DNA from: Heterohyrax brucei
Lineage: Eukaryota; Chordata; Mammalia; Hyracoidea; Procaviidae
DNA length: 64,000 nucleotides
NCBI GenBank assembly: GCA_028571685.1
Contig: CM053141.1
Location: 71,285,833 to 71,349,832, forward strand
Direction: 5' to 3'
Positions 22,465 to 32,261 of this stretch are shown piece by piece. The notes under the pieces were generated by a model. It was not told the origin of the DNA, made no database searches, and saw nothing but the letters and a program-made list of their open reading frames with translations. The stretch's first letter is position 1; each line of letters opens with the position of its first letter. A program made the translations under genes and the position numbers.

Positions 22465-22780
22465 CACGGGCCAATAGAACCCTAGCTTGGTGCGCTTGTC
22501 TAAGGCCTTGAGCTGAGAAATCAGCAGCCCTAGTAATCTGGCCCCGAGAGAGGGCTTAGAAGGGTGTTCTCAGGGTAAGAAATGCTGTTGGCTGCTAAGC
22601 ATCCAGTGGCTCCCTGCTGCAAAAAGGAGAAGTCCCTTTTGCATACTGCCCATTCTTGCCAAAAATAGCTGAAGACCCAGCCCCAGAACAACCTAGTGTA
22701 TTTCCTGGTTGTGTGGCCCTCTTGCTCTACTCATATGCAAGCTCACTGTAATGGTTTCTAGTGACTTCAGGCCAGCTTTC
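22465..22780 (-). promoter_or_regulatory. CD180: Probable CD180 5' UTR and proximal promoter
   Basis: This is the single-copy-looking DNA between the CD180 start codon and an upstream LTR, so it should hold the 5' UTR and core promoter. No convincing TATA box is visible at a useful distance. An octamer-like site (one mismatch, TTTTGCAT on the plus strand) lies at 22637-22644, and an ETS-type GGAA core on the minus strand lies near 22701-22708. Both would fit B-cell and myeloid expression, but these motifs are short and the link is inference. Confidence 0.4.
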
Positions 22781-22794
22781 AGGGTATGGCTTTC

Positions 22795-23329
22795 ATGCAC
22801 TGGATTCTTTCTCCCAAAATGTGTAGCAATTTGGCTGAGCAATGGTTCCCCATATCGTGGGGCTGTTTTCCTTTCTGTGACATTTTTCTGTTGTTAATTC
22901 TAATCTCTGTTGTTAACTGGGCAAGACTGGATTATGTTAAACAGGATTAGGGTTGAACTGGGTGGCAGCCTTACCAAGGGGGTTTCCTTGGAATGTGGAT
23001 TGTACCACCTGTTATCCTAGAAGTGATAAAAGGAAAGGGAAGTAAGCAGAGTGTTGGGATCTCACACCATCAAGAAAGCACACCAGGAGCACAGTGCGTC
23101 CTTTAGATCTGAGGTTCCTGTGCCAAGATGCTGCTGGACCAAAGAAAGAGAGATGTGACACAAGGAACTTACTCCAGAGCTGACAGAAAGCGTATTTCCC
23201 TGGAGCCAGCACTCTGAATTTGGACTTGTAACCCACTGGACTGTGTGAGAATAAACTTTTTTCTTTTTTTTAAATTAAAGGCATTTACTTATGGTATTTC
23301 CTTTAGAGCAGCACTAGATGACTAAGACA
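22795..23329 (+). mobile_element. MaLR/ERVL-like LTR 0.33 kb upstream of the CD180 start codon
   Basis: Same family as 30969-31516: CCCAAAATGTGTAGCAATTTGGC, GATTATGTTAAACAGGATTAGG, CTCACACCATCAAGAAAGC, GAGAATAAACTTTTTTC, and an end AGCACTAGATGACTAAGACA. It runs opposite to CD180. The left end is degraded, so its boundary is approximate. Confidence 0.75.
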
Positions 23330-23402
23330 CTAGACAACTCCAACAGCTTCGGGTCCCTTTCTGCAAGAGAGACTGTGGAAGCAGGAAATTATACAAACTT
23401 CG

Positions 23403-23490
23403 GTAGTTGTCTCAGGTCTCAACTACCAAAGACAACTCAAGTAGTTGAGACCTGAGACTACTCAGGTAGTTGTTTTCGGTAGTTGACTAG
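23403..23490. repeat. Perfect 18-bp inverted repeat with repeated GTAGTTG motifs
   Basis: 23409-23426 (GTCTCAGGTCTCAACTAC) is the exact inverse of 23441-23458, with a 14-base loop. The heptamer GTAGTTG occurs at 23403, 23441, 23466 and 23479, and inverted at 23420. No known family. Confidence 0.8.
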
Positions 23491-23679
23491 GACAGGTGCA
23501 GTGGCATGCAGGGAGGACAGAGTACTCTGTGGGGACAGATGGAATAGTGGAGGCCAGCTGCAGCACCTGCTGGAGCTGGGAGTTGGAACAAGAAGGAAGA
23601 GGATTGGTCTTTCCCCAGAGAGTGTATCTGTTCCTTGCTCCTCTACCACCTCACCTACCCCTACATCTGGCCTTAGTAT

Positions 23680-23862
23680 AACCCATAGCTATCTAGTTAA
23701 TTCCAACACACAGTGGTCTAATAGGACAGAGTAGAACTTCCCCATAGGTTTTCCAAGATTGTAATCTTTGCAGAAGCAGACTGCCATATATTTCTTCCAC
23801 AGAGTAGCTGGTTGATTCAAGCAGCTGTTCTTTTAGGTAGCAGGCAGGTGCATAACTGAAAC
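23680..23862 (-). mobile_element. AfroSINE, long form
   Basis: A clear long-form copy: after TTTCCAAG it carries ATTGTAATCTTTGCAGAAG and CAGACTGCCATATATTTC before the GTAGCTGGTTGATTC segment. Confidence 0.88.
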
Positions 23863-23929
23863 AGGAGGGAAGCTTTAGACATTCCAATTTTAAAAAGGAG
23901 AGTTAAAAATTCCTGGCTTTGGCAGGAAG

Positions 23930-24380
23930 TCATGCATTAACTGATAGGAATCATGGAAACAATGTCTTCGCAGTTTTCACAGCTTTTTAAAAAACACCAA
24001 AACAGATGAGGAGCCAGTGGAAGACCCAGACACCACTTGGGACCCCCCTGCTTCAGATGACAACTGAAAGCAGTATGGATCCCTGCTCCCAATGCATATC
24101 TTCAAAGGACCTCAGAGGTCACTGGACAGATCCCCCTCTTCACCCCATAATCAATCACATTGTTTCCCTGGCACTGGCGCCAATATCTGTATTTACATTT
24201 CCACGTAACCCCACTGCTACATGATAATTTTTGAGCAGGTTTTTGATGGAGAGAATCCTTCCTGCTCCCTGTCTCTGCTGACACACATTAATAAACTTCT
24301 TTTTGATCACTCACCCTGATACCTGTCTTAGAGACTGGCTTTCTAGGGCAGGTAACAAAAATTGGGAGTTTTGACTGGTA
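23930..24380 (+). mobile_element. Possible retroviral LTR fragment
   Basis: The stretch ending AATAAACTTCTTTTTGATCAC ... CCTGTCTTAGAGACTGG ... GGGCAGGTAACAAAAATTGG resembles the R-U5 end of a gammaretrovirus-like (ERV1) LTR. The polyadenylation signal AATAAA is at 24290-24295. The 5' boundary is uncertain and no viral gene is present. Confidence 0.4.
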
Positions 24381-24471
24381 ACATAACCACTGCACAACCA
24401 GAACCTTAGTACATGAGGAAAGTAAGTTTATCTTGCATCTAGGTGTTTCAGGCCTACTAAAGCCTGTTTCC

Positions 24472-24949
24472 TCTTGTTAGAGCAGCTGAAATACCACGAG
24501 TGGATGGCTTTAACAAAAGAAAGCTTATTCTTACACTGTCCAGTAGACTGCAAGTCCAAATACAGGGAGCCCACTCCAGTGGAAGTCTTTGCCCCTTGTC
24601 AGCTCTGGAGGAAAGTCCTTGTGTTGCATGCATCTTTGTTCAGGGAGCATCTTGGTGCAGGAACCTCAGGTCTGAAGGATGTGGTCTTCTCCCAGCGCTG
24701 CTTTTTTGATGGCGTGAGGTTCCCCATTCTCTCTGCCAGATTTTTCCCTTTATAGCTCCAGAGGCTTCCTCAAGGCACAAAACAAATCTGTGCATTGGAT
24801 CTTGCTCTACCAACACGATTGCTGCCCATTCACCCTGAATAACATCATCGAGGCAGGAATTCCAACAGGCAGAAACATCACACAACACCAGGAATTATGG
24901 CACAGCCAAACTGTTACAGGTTTTTAGGGAACACATTCAATCCATGACA
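24472..24949 (-). mobile_element. MaLR/ERVL-like solo LTR
   Basis: Close relative of 18394-18881, in the same orientation: ACCACGAGTGGATGGCTTTAAC, GCGTGAGGTTCCCCATTCTC, and ending CAATCCATGACAC. Confidence 0.78.
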
Positions 24950-25332
24950 CCTCTTAACTCAGTCCACGGAGGTGGGAGACACTGTTATAAAGAGACTGGA
25001 CTGGCTAGGAAGGAACAGATCTAAGAATGTCCACCTTGCTCTATTTCTTTAGACATAGCTCTGAACAAGATTATAGTTATTCACATTAAGAAGTGGCAAA
25101 AACTATAAATCAGTGTCAAAGTTCAGATATGCCTTAGGGGTTATCCGACTCGATGGTACTTGGCTTGGCAGTCACTATCTGTTCTCAGCCTTCTGACATA
25201 TAGGAGATACCTGGTGTTACCATCCTCCCATTCCATCTTCAAGAGCCCACTTCTTGTTATCAGAGTTCGTAATGACTTGAGATACTACTGCTGCTACTAC
25301 CACTACTATGTTACTATGACTGACAATCATAG
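24950..25332. other. Upstream of CD180, nothing recognised
   Basis: No repeat or coding signal; a short CTACTGCTGCTACTACC-like microsatellite lies near 25285-25310. Confidence 0.4.
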
Positions 25333-25404
25333 TGGAGCCTGGTGGTGTAGTGGTTAAGAGCTCAGTTGCTAAAAAAGGTCAGCAGTTCTAATCTACCAGC
25401 CAGT
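25333..25404 (+). mobile_element. AfroSINE head fragment
   Basis: Only the tRNA-like half remains (GAGCCTGGTGGTGTAGTGG to CTACCAGCC); a second copy follows at once. Confidence 0.82.
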
Positions 25405-25411
25405 ATTTTCC

Positions 25412-25568
25412 AACCTATGATGTAATGGTTAAGAGCTATGGCTGCTAACCAAAATATAGGCAGTTTCAATACACCAGGCTCTCCTTGGAAACTAAGAGAC
25501 AGTTATACTCTGTCCCTTAGGACTGTTATGAATTAGAATCAACTTGACAGCAACAGGTTTGGTTTTAA
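25412..25568 (+). mobile_element. AfroSINE, short form
   Basis: From TGTAATGGTTAAGAGC to the tail CAACAGGTTTGGTTTT; in tandem with the preceding fragment. Confidence 0.88.
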
Positions 25569-25929
25569 TAATCATAAAAGCTACTCTTTAGATAATCCCA
25601 TGGCAGATACCATACTATTAAGTTTTTTAAAAAAACTTTGTCTCCTAAAGGAGCTGAAAGGTGAATGGTGTGAAGAATGCTTTTCATTCAGAAATTTCAG
25701 AGCAGACACTATAAAAATAAAACAGAAGGTTTGGAGGAACTATGTACTTGACACTGAGCCAGGGCTACCACATATAGTTAGCTTTTCTGGTCATCCTTAA
25801 AATGCCATCCTTGTTAACAAAAGCACCACTGAAGATGCTTTTGGTAAAACACAGTCTAAGCAACTTAGATCAATGACAGACCACCCTGCTTGGAGGAAAT
25901 CACCATTGTGATGCAGCAGGAAGTGTTCT
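25569..25929. other. Nothing recognised
   Basis: No repeat or coding signal identified. Confidence 0.4.
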
Positions 25930-26108
25930 GAACCAGACGGAGATCTTATTACGGCTTCAGGATCACTGCTTCACAACTGAGTGACCTTGGACAAGTCGTT
26001 TAACTTCTCTGAACCTATTTCCTTATCTGATACAGAGGAATTATAATTCCTATTCTGCCTACCTCACAGGGTAGTTATGAGGATCAAATGGGATCCCATA
26101 CCTGAAAA
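25930..26108 (+). repeat. MIR SINE
   Basis: MIR core GAGTGACCTTGGACAAGTC, then TTAACTTCTCTGAACC and TACCTCACAGGGTAGTTATG. Confidence 0.8.
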
Positions 26109-26720
26109 AAATTTTCTTAACCTTACAGCCTACATAAACATGGAGGATGTGAGGTGAAGATTCCAAGTAATGCCAGTATCATGTAAATATTGCTCTCTGG
26201 AAATTGTCTCCTGCCACAAAGATGATAAAAAAGGTGTATTATTTTTCTTCTTAAAGAAAGATTTGATGGCTTTCTTTAAGGCTGTAAGAGTTTGTGATTT
26301 TCTGAGGCCACACAATTTGCATGTGATTTGCATGTGTTTGCATAATGAATTCAAGAGAATCCCTGCAAATGTGTAAGAGTAAAAGAAAATAAATGAATAT
26401 GAGTGACCTTCTGCCACAGCATTCAAATCAAATATTCAGGGCATAATATCCTGAAATATGAAATAGATTAAAACTTAAACTATTGCAAACAGATAGGAAG
26501 ATAGGCTTTACAGTTCAGAAGTAAGAGTGAAACACTTAGTTGGTCTTAGGTTGCAAATAATCACATTCTCTTAAATGTCATGCCAAACAAACAATTATCA
26601 GGCCTGAATTCTCTCCACCACACCCCTTATTCTACCCTCCTGTGTAGGCAAACACACTTATTAAATTATCTTCCAGCCCATTTTGAAGTGTTTCTAAAAA
26701 TAAAAAAATAAAATAAAGTA
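26109..26720. other. Nothing recognised
   Basis: AT-rich sequence with no identified repeat or gene. Confidence 0.4.
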
Positions 26721-26856
26721 AAAACCCATGCCCACTGCTGTCCAGCAGATTTTGATTCATCATGACCTTATAGGACAGAGTAGAACTGCTTCACAGCTTT
26801 TCCAAGGAGGACCTGGTGTATTTAAACTGCCTACCTTTTGGTTAGTAGCCATGGCA
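26721..26856 (-). mobile_element. AfroSINE, short form
   Basis: AAACCCATGCCCACTGCTG, the core ATAGGACAGAGTAGAACTGC, up to TTTTGGTTAGTAGCCATGG. Confidence 0.88.
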
Positions 26857-27242
26857 CTTATTTACTTGCCATCAGAGTTGACTTGAGGTGCCTCAGGGAC
26901 AGAAAACTTTTCTCCCTTCCTTCCCCAATTGTTTTGGACAATTTGGCTGTTAAAAGGTTTTTATTGCCTGGAACTGCTAAACTCTTTAATTTCCCTGAAC
27001 TGGTCCTGTTTCCTCAGGAAACAGAGCATGGTCAATGCCTTCTGTACTTGTCAGTCCTTTAGTTATCTGACTATTGTTACTGTGTATTCTGATCTTCCTC
27101 ATTTCATGGTTAAAAAACTTCTAGTTCTTCAAATTGTGTCACAAGCTCTGTTTAACTGAACATCTTCCAAATCCTCCTAAAAGAGCACTAACTTGAATTC
27201 TAGTCCTTGATTTGCCATTAAATAGTTAAAAAAAAAAAAAAA
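26857..27242. other. Nothing recognised
   Basis: No named repeat; ends in a poly(A) run (about 27228-27244). Confidence 0.4.
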
Positions 27243-27386
27243 AAGAACAGTGCCATGGAGCCAGTTCTGACTCATAGCAACCCTATAAGACAGAACAGAG
27301 TTTCCAAGGAGCACCTGGTGGATTTAAACCGACCACCTTTTGGTCAGCAGCCTTAGCACACTCAACTACCATGCTACCAGCTTTCC
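27243..27386 (-). mobile_element. AfroSINE, short form
   Basis: CAGTGCCATGGAGCCAGTTC to CATGCTACCAGCTTTCC. Confidence 0.86.
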
Positions 27387-27441
27387 TTAAGTAGTTATGT
27401 GTCCAAAAAAAAAAAAAAAAAGTGTCATGATAAGTAAAAAA

Positions 27442-27629
27442 CAATTAAGTTGTCAAGGATTTCATTTTACTTGGATCCATAATCAACACCCATGGAAGCA
27501 GTAGTCAAGAAATCAAATGATGCATTGTATTGGACAAGTCTGGTGCAAAAGATCTCTCTAAAGTGGTAAAAAGCAAAAATGTCATTCTGTGGACTAAGGT
27601 GCACCTAACTCAAACCATGATGTTTTCAG
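27442..27629 (+). mobile_element. RTE LINE, ORF part (first half)
   Basis: Matches the complement of 32700-32880 (GTCAAGGATTTCATTTTACT, CATGGAAGCAGTAGTCAAG). It is interrupted in CCATGATGTTTTCAG and resumes near 28222 with TCACCTCAATATGCATGTG. Confidence 0.78.
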
Positions 27630-28218
27630 TGGATTTAGAAAATAATATTGGGATCATTATTTTCTGTCTTTGAACAGAGAGAATGTGACCCAGCTGGTCT
27701 CACAAGGAGACATCAACTGGGCCCTGAGGTATAAAGACAATAGATGGGATAATCTTGGGAAGTACGTTTTATAGAAACTTTCCCATAAGCCAGAATACAA
27801 AAGACTTTCCACTCTTACCTTTTTCTATTAGCATTTAGTCAATAGAAATTTTGGTGGACCAATGAGGACCCTCCTGACTGTCGTTACTGAAACCTGTATC
27901 AGTGATTGTCAAGAAAGGTAATTCAAAACATAGGATCAAAGTTTCTGGTCAATCTTGTGAAAATATGAAGATCTCAGTGGCTTGGCCCATTTGTGAAGTT
28001 TGTATATATTGATGGTTCTGTAACATTTCTTGGATTTGGGTAGACATGGCCGTGGCTAGTTTGTTTTCCCACTTTTATCTGTTCTGTAACTTCTTCAGAC
28101 TTTGGCGGACATGACTCTAGTAGCATGCTTGTCTGCTTCCTACTTTTGCCCTTTTTGAATACATGTCAAATAAAACTTGCTACCTTACTGAACTTACTGA
28201 TGCTTTTCCCCTACAACA
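27630..28218 (+). mobile_element. LTR-like insertion inside the RTE element
   Basis: About 590 bp that split the RTE copy cleanly. It starts TGG and ends ACAACA (TG...CA ends), and it has AATAAA at 28169-28174 near its right end. These suit a solo LTR of an endogenous retrovirus. No viral gene is present and no clear duplication is left. Confidence 0.55.
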
Positions 28219-28221
28219 CAA

Positions 28222-28645
28222 TCACCTCAATATGCATGTGGGATAGTGAGTAAGGAAAACTGAAGAAGAACTGATGTCTTGGCATTATGGTGGTGGTGAA
28301 GAACATTGAATACACTATGGACTTCCAAAACAATGAGCAAGTCTGTCTTGGAATAAGTAAAGTCACAATGCCCCTTAGAAGCAAGGGTGGTGAGACTGTC
28401 TCACATACTTGGGATATGTATTAGGAAGGAACCAATTTTTGGAGAAGGACAATATGCTTGGTAAAGTATGGGGGTCTGTGGAAAACAGGAAGACTCTCAG
28501 CAAATAGATTGACACCGTTTCTGTAACACTGAACTCCAGTGCAGCAATGTTTTTCAGGATGGATCAGGGCCAGGCAATGTTTCCTTCTGTTATACACAGG
28601 TTTGCTGTGAGTTGAAAACAGCTTGACGGCACCTAACAATGAGAG
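28222..28645 (+). mobile_element. RTE LINE, 3' part (second half)
   Basis: The degraded ORF end and the RTE 3' tail: CAGGATGGATCAGGGCCAGG, GCTGTGAGTTGAAAACAGC, GACGGCACCTAACAATG. Confidence 0.75.
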
Positions 28646-28649
28646 TTAC

Positions 28650-28770
28650 ATCATTAGTAAAATCCCTCAGTGCCTCAACTTCCTCACCTGTAAAATGATG
28701 GGGTGAGACTAGTTTACCTATAAGGTACATTCTTTACCTAAATTCCTGTTAGCCTATTTCAGAAACAATG
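28650..28770 (+). repeat. MIR-like remnant
   Basis: CTCAACTTCCTCACCTGTAAA and ATGATGGGGTGAGAC follow the MIR order. Short and diverged. Confidence 0.45.
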
Positions 28771-28854
28771 ATTTCCAGATTATTTATGGAGCAGAGTTAC
28801 TGGCTTGAGCCAACGAAAGAGTTAATCTGGGCCACAAATTGGAGTCTCCATCAG

Positions 28855-29360
28855 CTTGAGACCAGAAGAGCTAGATGGTGCCCAGCAACCATCAACAATT
28901 GCCCTGACAGGAACACAGCAGAGAGCCCCTAATGAAGCAGGAGAAAAATGGAGTTGCAGAACTGAAACTCACATAAAAAGACCAGACCTAGCGGTCTGAA
29001 TAAGACTAGAGGAATCCTCAGAAACATGGTCCAAGGAGAACTAAAACCATTCCCGAAGCCAACTCGTCACACAAAGTTAGACTGGATTATAAAATATAAA
29101 ATAGTACTCACAAAGAGTGTGCTTCTGCTTCAAGTAGAGACACGAGGCTAAATGAGGAGCTCCTGTCTGGAGGCAGGATGAGACGGCAGAAAGGGACAAC
29201 AGCTGTTGGATGGACTAAGGTAACAAGGGGTAGAAAAGGAGAGTGTACTGTCACATTATATGGGTCACGATTAGTGTCACACAACAATACATGTATAAAT
29301 TTTTGTATGGTAAATTAATCCGATCTGTAAACTTTCACCTAAAGCACAACTTAAAACAGA
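28855..29360 (+). mobile_element. L1 3' UTR fragment
   Basis: Parallel to 53760-54290: CTCCATCAGCTTGAGACCAG, CACAAAGTTAGACTGG, GTATAAATTTTTGTATGG, then an A-rich end. An older subfamily than the full-length L1. Confidence 0.7.
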
Positions 29361-29869
29361 AAAAAAATATGAAGCAAAAAGAAAAAATACAGAAAACTAT
29401 GAGATTCTTAAAAAGAAATAAAATGATGTTGCAGAAAACAATGTGAAGCACACTTAAAACTTCTTCGTAAAGGTTTCAGTATAAAAGATCAAACACTTTC
29501 CTAAGATATTATTTTCAGAATTTTAGTTATTAAATAGAAGCAGAGAATACTGTTTTTCTAAATAGAAAGGTCTGGAAATAGTAAATTGAAATATAATACC
29601 TTAAACGAAACATGAATAATCCCCATGCTACCTAAGATGACGGACAAATGGAGACTCACTATAAAAAGAGAATTATCTGAACATCAAGGAAATGTACTGG
29701 AGCCACATACACATACACACATAACATACCTTCAAACACAAATGCACACGGTCACAGATATTTCAAAAAAGGAAAAATGGAGTTATATTTGCTTTTTGTT
29801 GGCAAGCTGCTTTTGTCCCTGCTCAGGTAGCCCTGTTCTGGAAACGTTAAGAAATGGAAAGAGTGGCAA
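29361..29869. other. Nothing recognised
   Basis: A-rich sequence followed by unassigned DNA; a CACATACACATACACACA-type microsatellite lies near 29704-29722. Confidence 0.4.
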
Positions 29870-30295
29870 CATGAGACAAAGAAGGGGCACCTGAAGGACT
29901 CCACTTAGAGACCACAGTTGATGGTTCAGCAGCCTGGAGGTCCCCTGGAAGCGCGGCCCCGAGAGTGGCTGCTGCCTCTGACCAGAACACATGACTGAGG
30001 CTAGCTCTTCAGACAGCAACTGAGTGGATTCAGAGACACAGTGTGACCATATGGTGTATGTACTTTACGGTTCTATGAGTCTATAGGATGCTGTCCTACT
30101 GGTCTGTTACTGGGAGAGGAGAAGGTGGAGAGGAGGGGACAGGAGATTGTTAAGAGGATATGACAGATATAGAACGAAAGGAGGAGTGTGCTGTCACTGG
30201 ACAAGGAGAGCACAAGGACCTGCAGATAAGGCGGGTGTGCAAACTTAATTTGGATTGTATACTTTTCACTCAACCACAGTTAAAAAAAAAAAAGG
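29870..30295 (+). mobile_element. L1 3' end fragment, young type
   Basis: Closely parallels 13550-13963 of the full-length L1 (TGATGGTTCAGCAGCCTGG, GTGACCATATGGTG, TGCTGTCACTGGACA) and ends in oligo(A) at about 30282-30293. A typical 5'-truncated insertion. Confidence 0.82.
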
Positions 30296-30487
30296 TAGAG
30301 AGACATTTTGCCGGTGCAGTGGGTACCATGATAGTTGCAGTCCTAATTCACTCACAGTTCTATCAAGGCATGAAATGGCTTCTTGCAGATATTGCAGGGA
30401 GAGGAGAAAAGGAGGCAAAGCACAGACCAGCAACCACAACACTGAAGAAAACATCAGGTCTGTAGATCCAGAAGTTCTCATAGAGTG

Positions 30488-30651
30488 CCAAACCCAAATC
30501 CACTGTGGTGAAGCTGATCTGAACTCGTAACGACACTACAGGACAGAGTAGAATTACTTCATGCTGTTTCCAAGGAGGACCTAGTGGGTTTAATTCATGA
30601 TCTTTTGGTTGCAGCAGTAGCTCTTAACCACTATACCGGCAGGGTTTCTTC
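30488..30651 (-). mobile_element. AfroSINE, short form
   Basis: CCAAACCCAAATCCACTGTG to CCACTATACCGGCAGGGTTTC. Confidence 0.88.
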
Positions 30652-30968
30652 ATAAACTGCAAGCATTCTTATATTAGCTATTGAGTAGACTGACATACAA
30701 ATCCCAAATCTTTTTTGTTGTTGTTGTTCTGTCCTTTGGCTTCACCAGGCTTCCATGCAGTTCATTGCTTGGGTTAGCTGTCATCTATGATATGTCCATT
30801 AGAGCTGCATAACTTTCCTGCAAGATGAGTCCTGTACATTCACTTCCTTGTGTTTCTATGTAATTATGGTTTAGGGAGTGATGTGGTGTCCTAGGATACT
30901 TTGCTTGGCTCCTCAAGCCCCCTCTTGGTGATAACCCAAAAGTTAATCTACTTTTTTCCACCAGTGAA
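30652..30968. other. Nothing recognised
   Basis: A TTGTTG microsatellite lies near 30714-30728; otherwise unassigned. Confidence 0.4.
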
Positions 30969-31516
30969 TGTCATAGATTGAATTATGTGCCCCCCAAAAT
31001 GTGTGTGGCCATTTGGCTGGGTCCCAATATTATGTGGTTGTCCCCTACTCTGTAATTGTAAATTTTGTGTTTGTTGCAAATCCTAATCTCTGCCTGTGGT
31101 TAGTAGGGCAAGATTAGATTATGTTAAAGAGGATTAGGATGAGACTGTAACACCCTTACTAAGGTCACAGGCCTGAACCAATGTAAAGGGAGTTTCCCTG
31201 GGGCATGGCTGGCACCACCTTTTATTTTCAAGAGATAAAACCAAAGGGAAGTCAGCAGTGACATGGGGACCTCATACCACCAAGAAAGCAGTGCTGGGAG
31301 CACAATGCCTCCTTTGGACCTGGCATTCTTGCCCTGAAACGCACACAAAGGGAAGACCAATACATCACAAGGAAGTTCCTCTAGAGCCAAAGATAGAGAA
31401 AGCTTTCCCTTGGAGCCAGTATCTTTCTAGCTTATTGGACTGTGAAAGAATAAACTCTTTGTTAAAGTCATCCACTTGTGGAATTACTATTATAGCAGCA
31501 CTAGGTGACCAGCACA
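30969..31516 (+). mobile_element. MaLR/ERVL-like LTR, best full copy
   Basis: It starts TGTCATAGATTGAATTATG and ends CTAGGTGACCAGCACA, about 548 bp. Internal markers: GTTAAAGAGGATTAGGATGAG, ACCTCATACCACCAAGAAAGC, GAATAAACTCTTTG (poly(A) signal), CCACTTGTGGAATTACTATT. No internal region follows, so it is a solo LTR. Confidence 0.82.
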
Positions 31517-31791
31517 CTGCACAGAATAAAATACGCTTCTGTGATTCCCACTCAGCAAGGTTTAGCAAAGACATTGCTGCTTCTGCAGTTGATGACACTT
31601 GTGAGGTCACCAGAAGAGATGGAGCAAGTGGCAACTGATGTCCCTCTTCCACGTTGTGAAGGGATGCACCTATCCTCACCTACCGCTGGATTTTGAACTC
31701 TGTTTGTCCTCTTGAAGCTGGATGGCTTCACAATGCCAGCTGTCAATTCTGCTTCTCCAGAGCTGGCTATTCCTCCACCTGGTTGTTGATA

Positions 31792-31996
31792 GGGAGTCCC
31801 TGGGTGGAGCAAAGGGTTAAGCACTCAGCCACTCACTGGAAGGCTGGTAGTTTGAGCCTACTCAGCGGCACCTCAAAAGAAGAGCCTGGTGATCTGCTTT
31901 TGAAAGGTCACAGCTTGAAAACCCTACAGAAGGCAGTTCTACTCTGAAGCCTGTAGGGTCATCATGAACTGGAATCGACTCAACAGCAGCTGGTGT
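31792..31996 (+). mobile_element. AfroSINE, long form
   Basis: Head GGGAGTCCCTGGGTGGAGC; the long-form middle (AAGAGCCTGGTGATCTGC, GGTCACAGCTTG); end GAATCGACTCAACAGCAGC. Confidence 0.87.
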
Positions 31997-32261
31997 GGTG
32001 CTTTGGTTAAGCTTGTGATGGCACTGCCTACCCCAGCAGCACAACAACAACAAACAGGAGGCATGGTGTCCTCCTGTGGCATAGAGAGTTCACCTCTATC
32101 ACAGACAGCACTTGAGGCCTTTTTGCATGCTGGAGCATGAGCCTGCTCAGTTTCTGGGCAGCAAGAAGAGGAAGTTCCTTTCTTACCTGATGCAGGAACA
32201 CTTTGCATTTTGGGCCCCACAATTCATCTCTTCCTAAGATGACTGTTGTTGAAATTATCCA

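Noticed and set aside
23403..23490. CRISPR-like spaced repeats
   Set aside because: The units are only 7 bp, unevenly spaced and partly inverted, in a mammalian genome.
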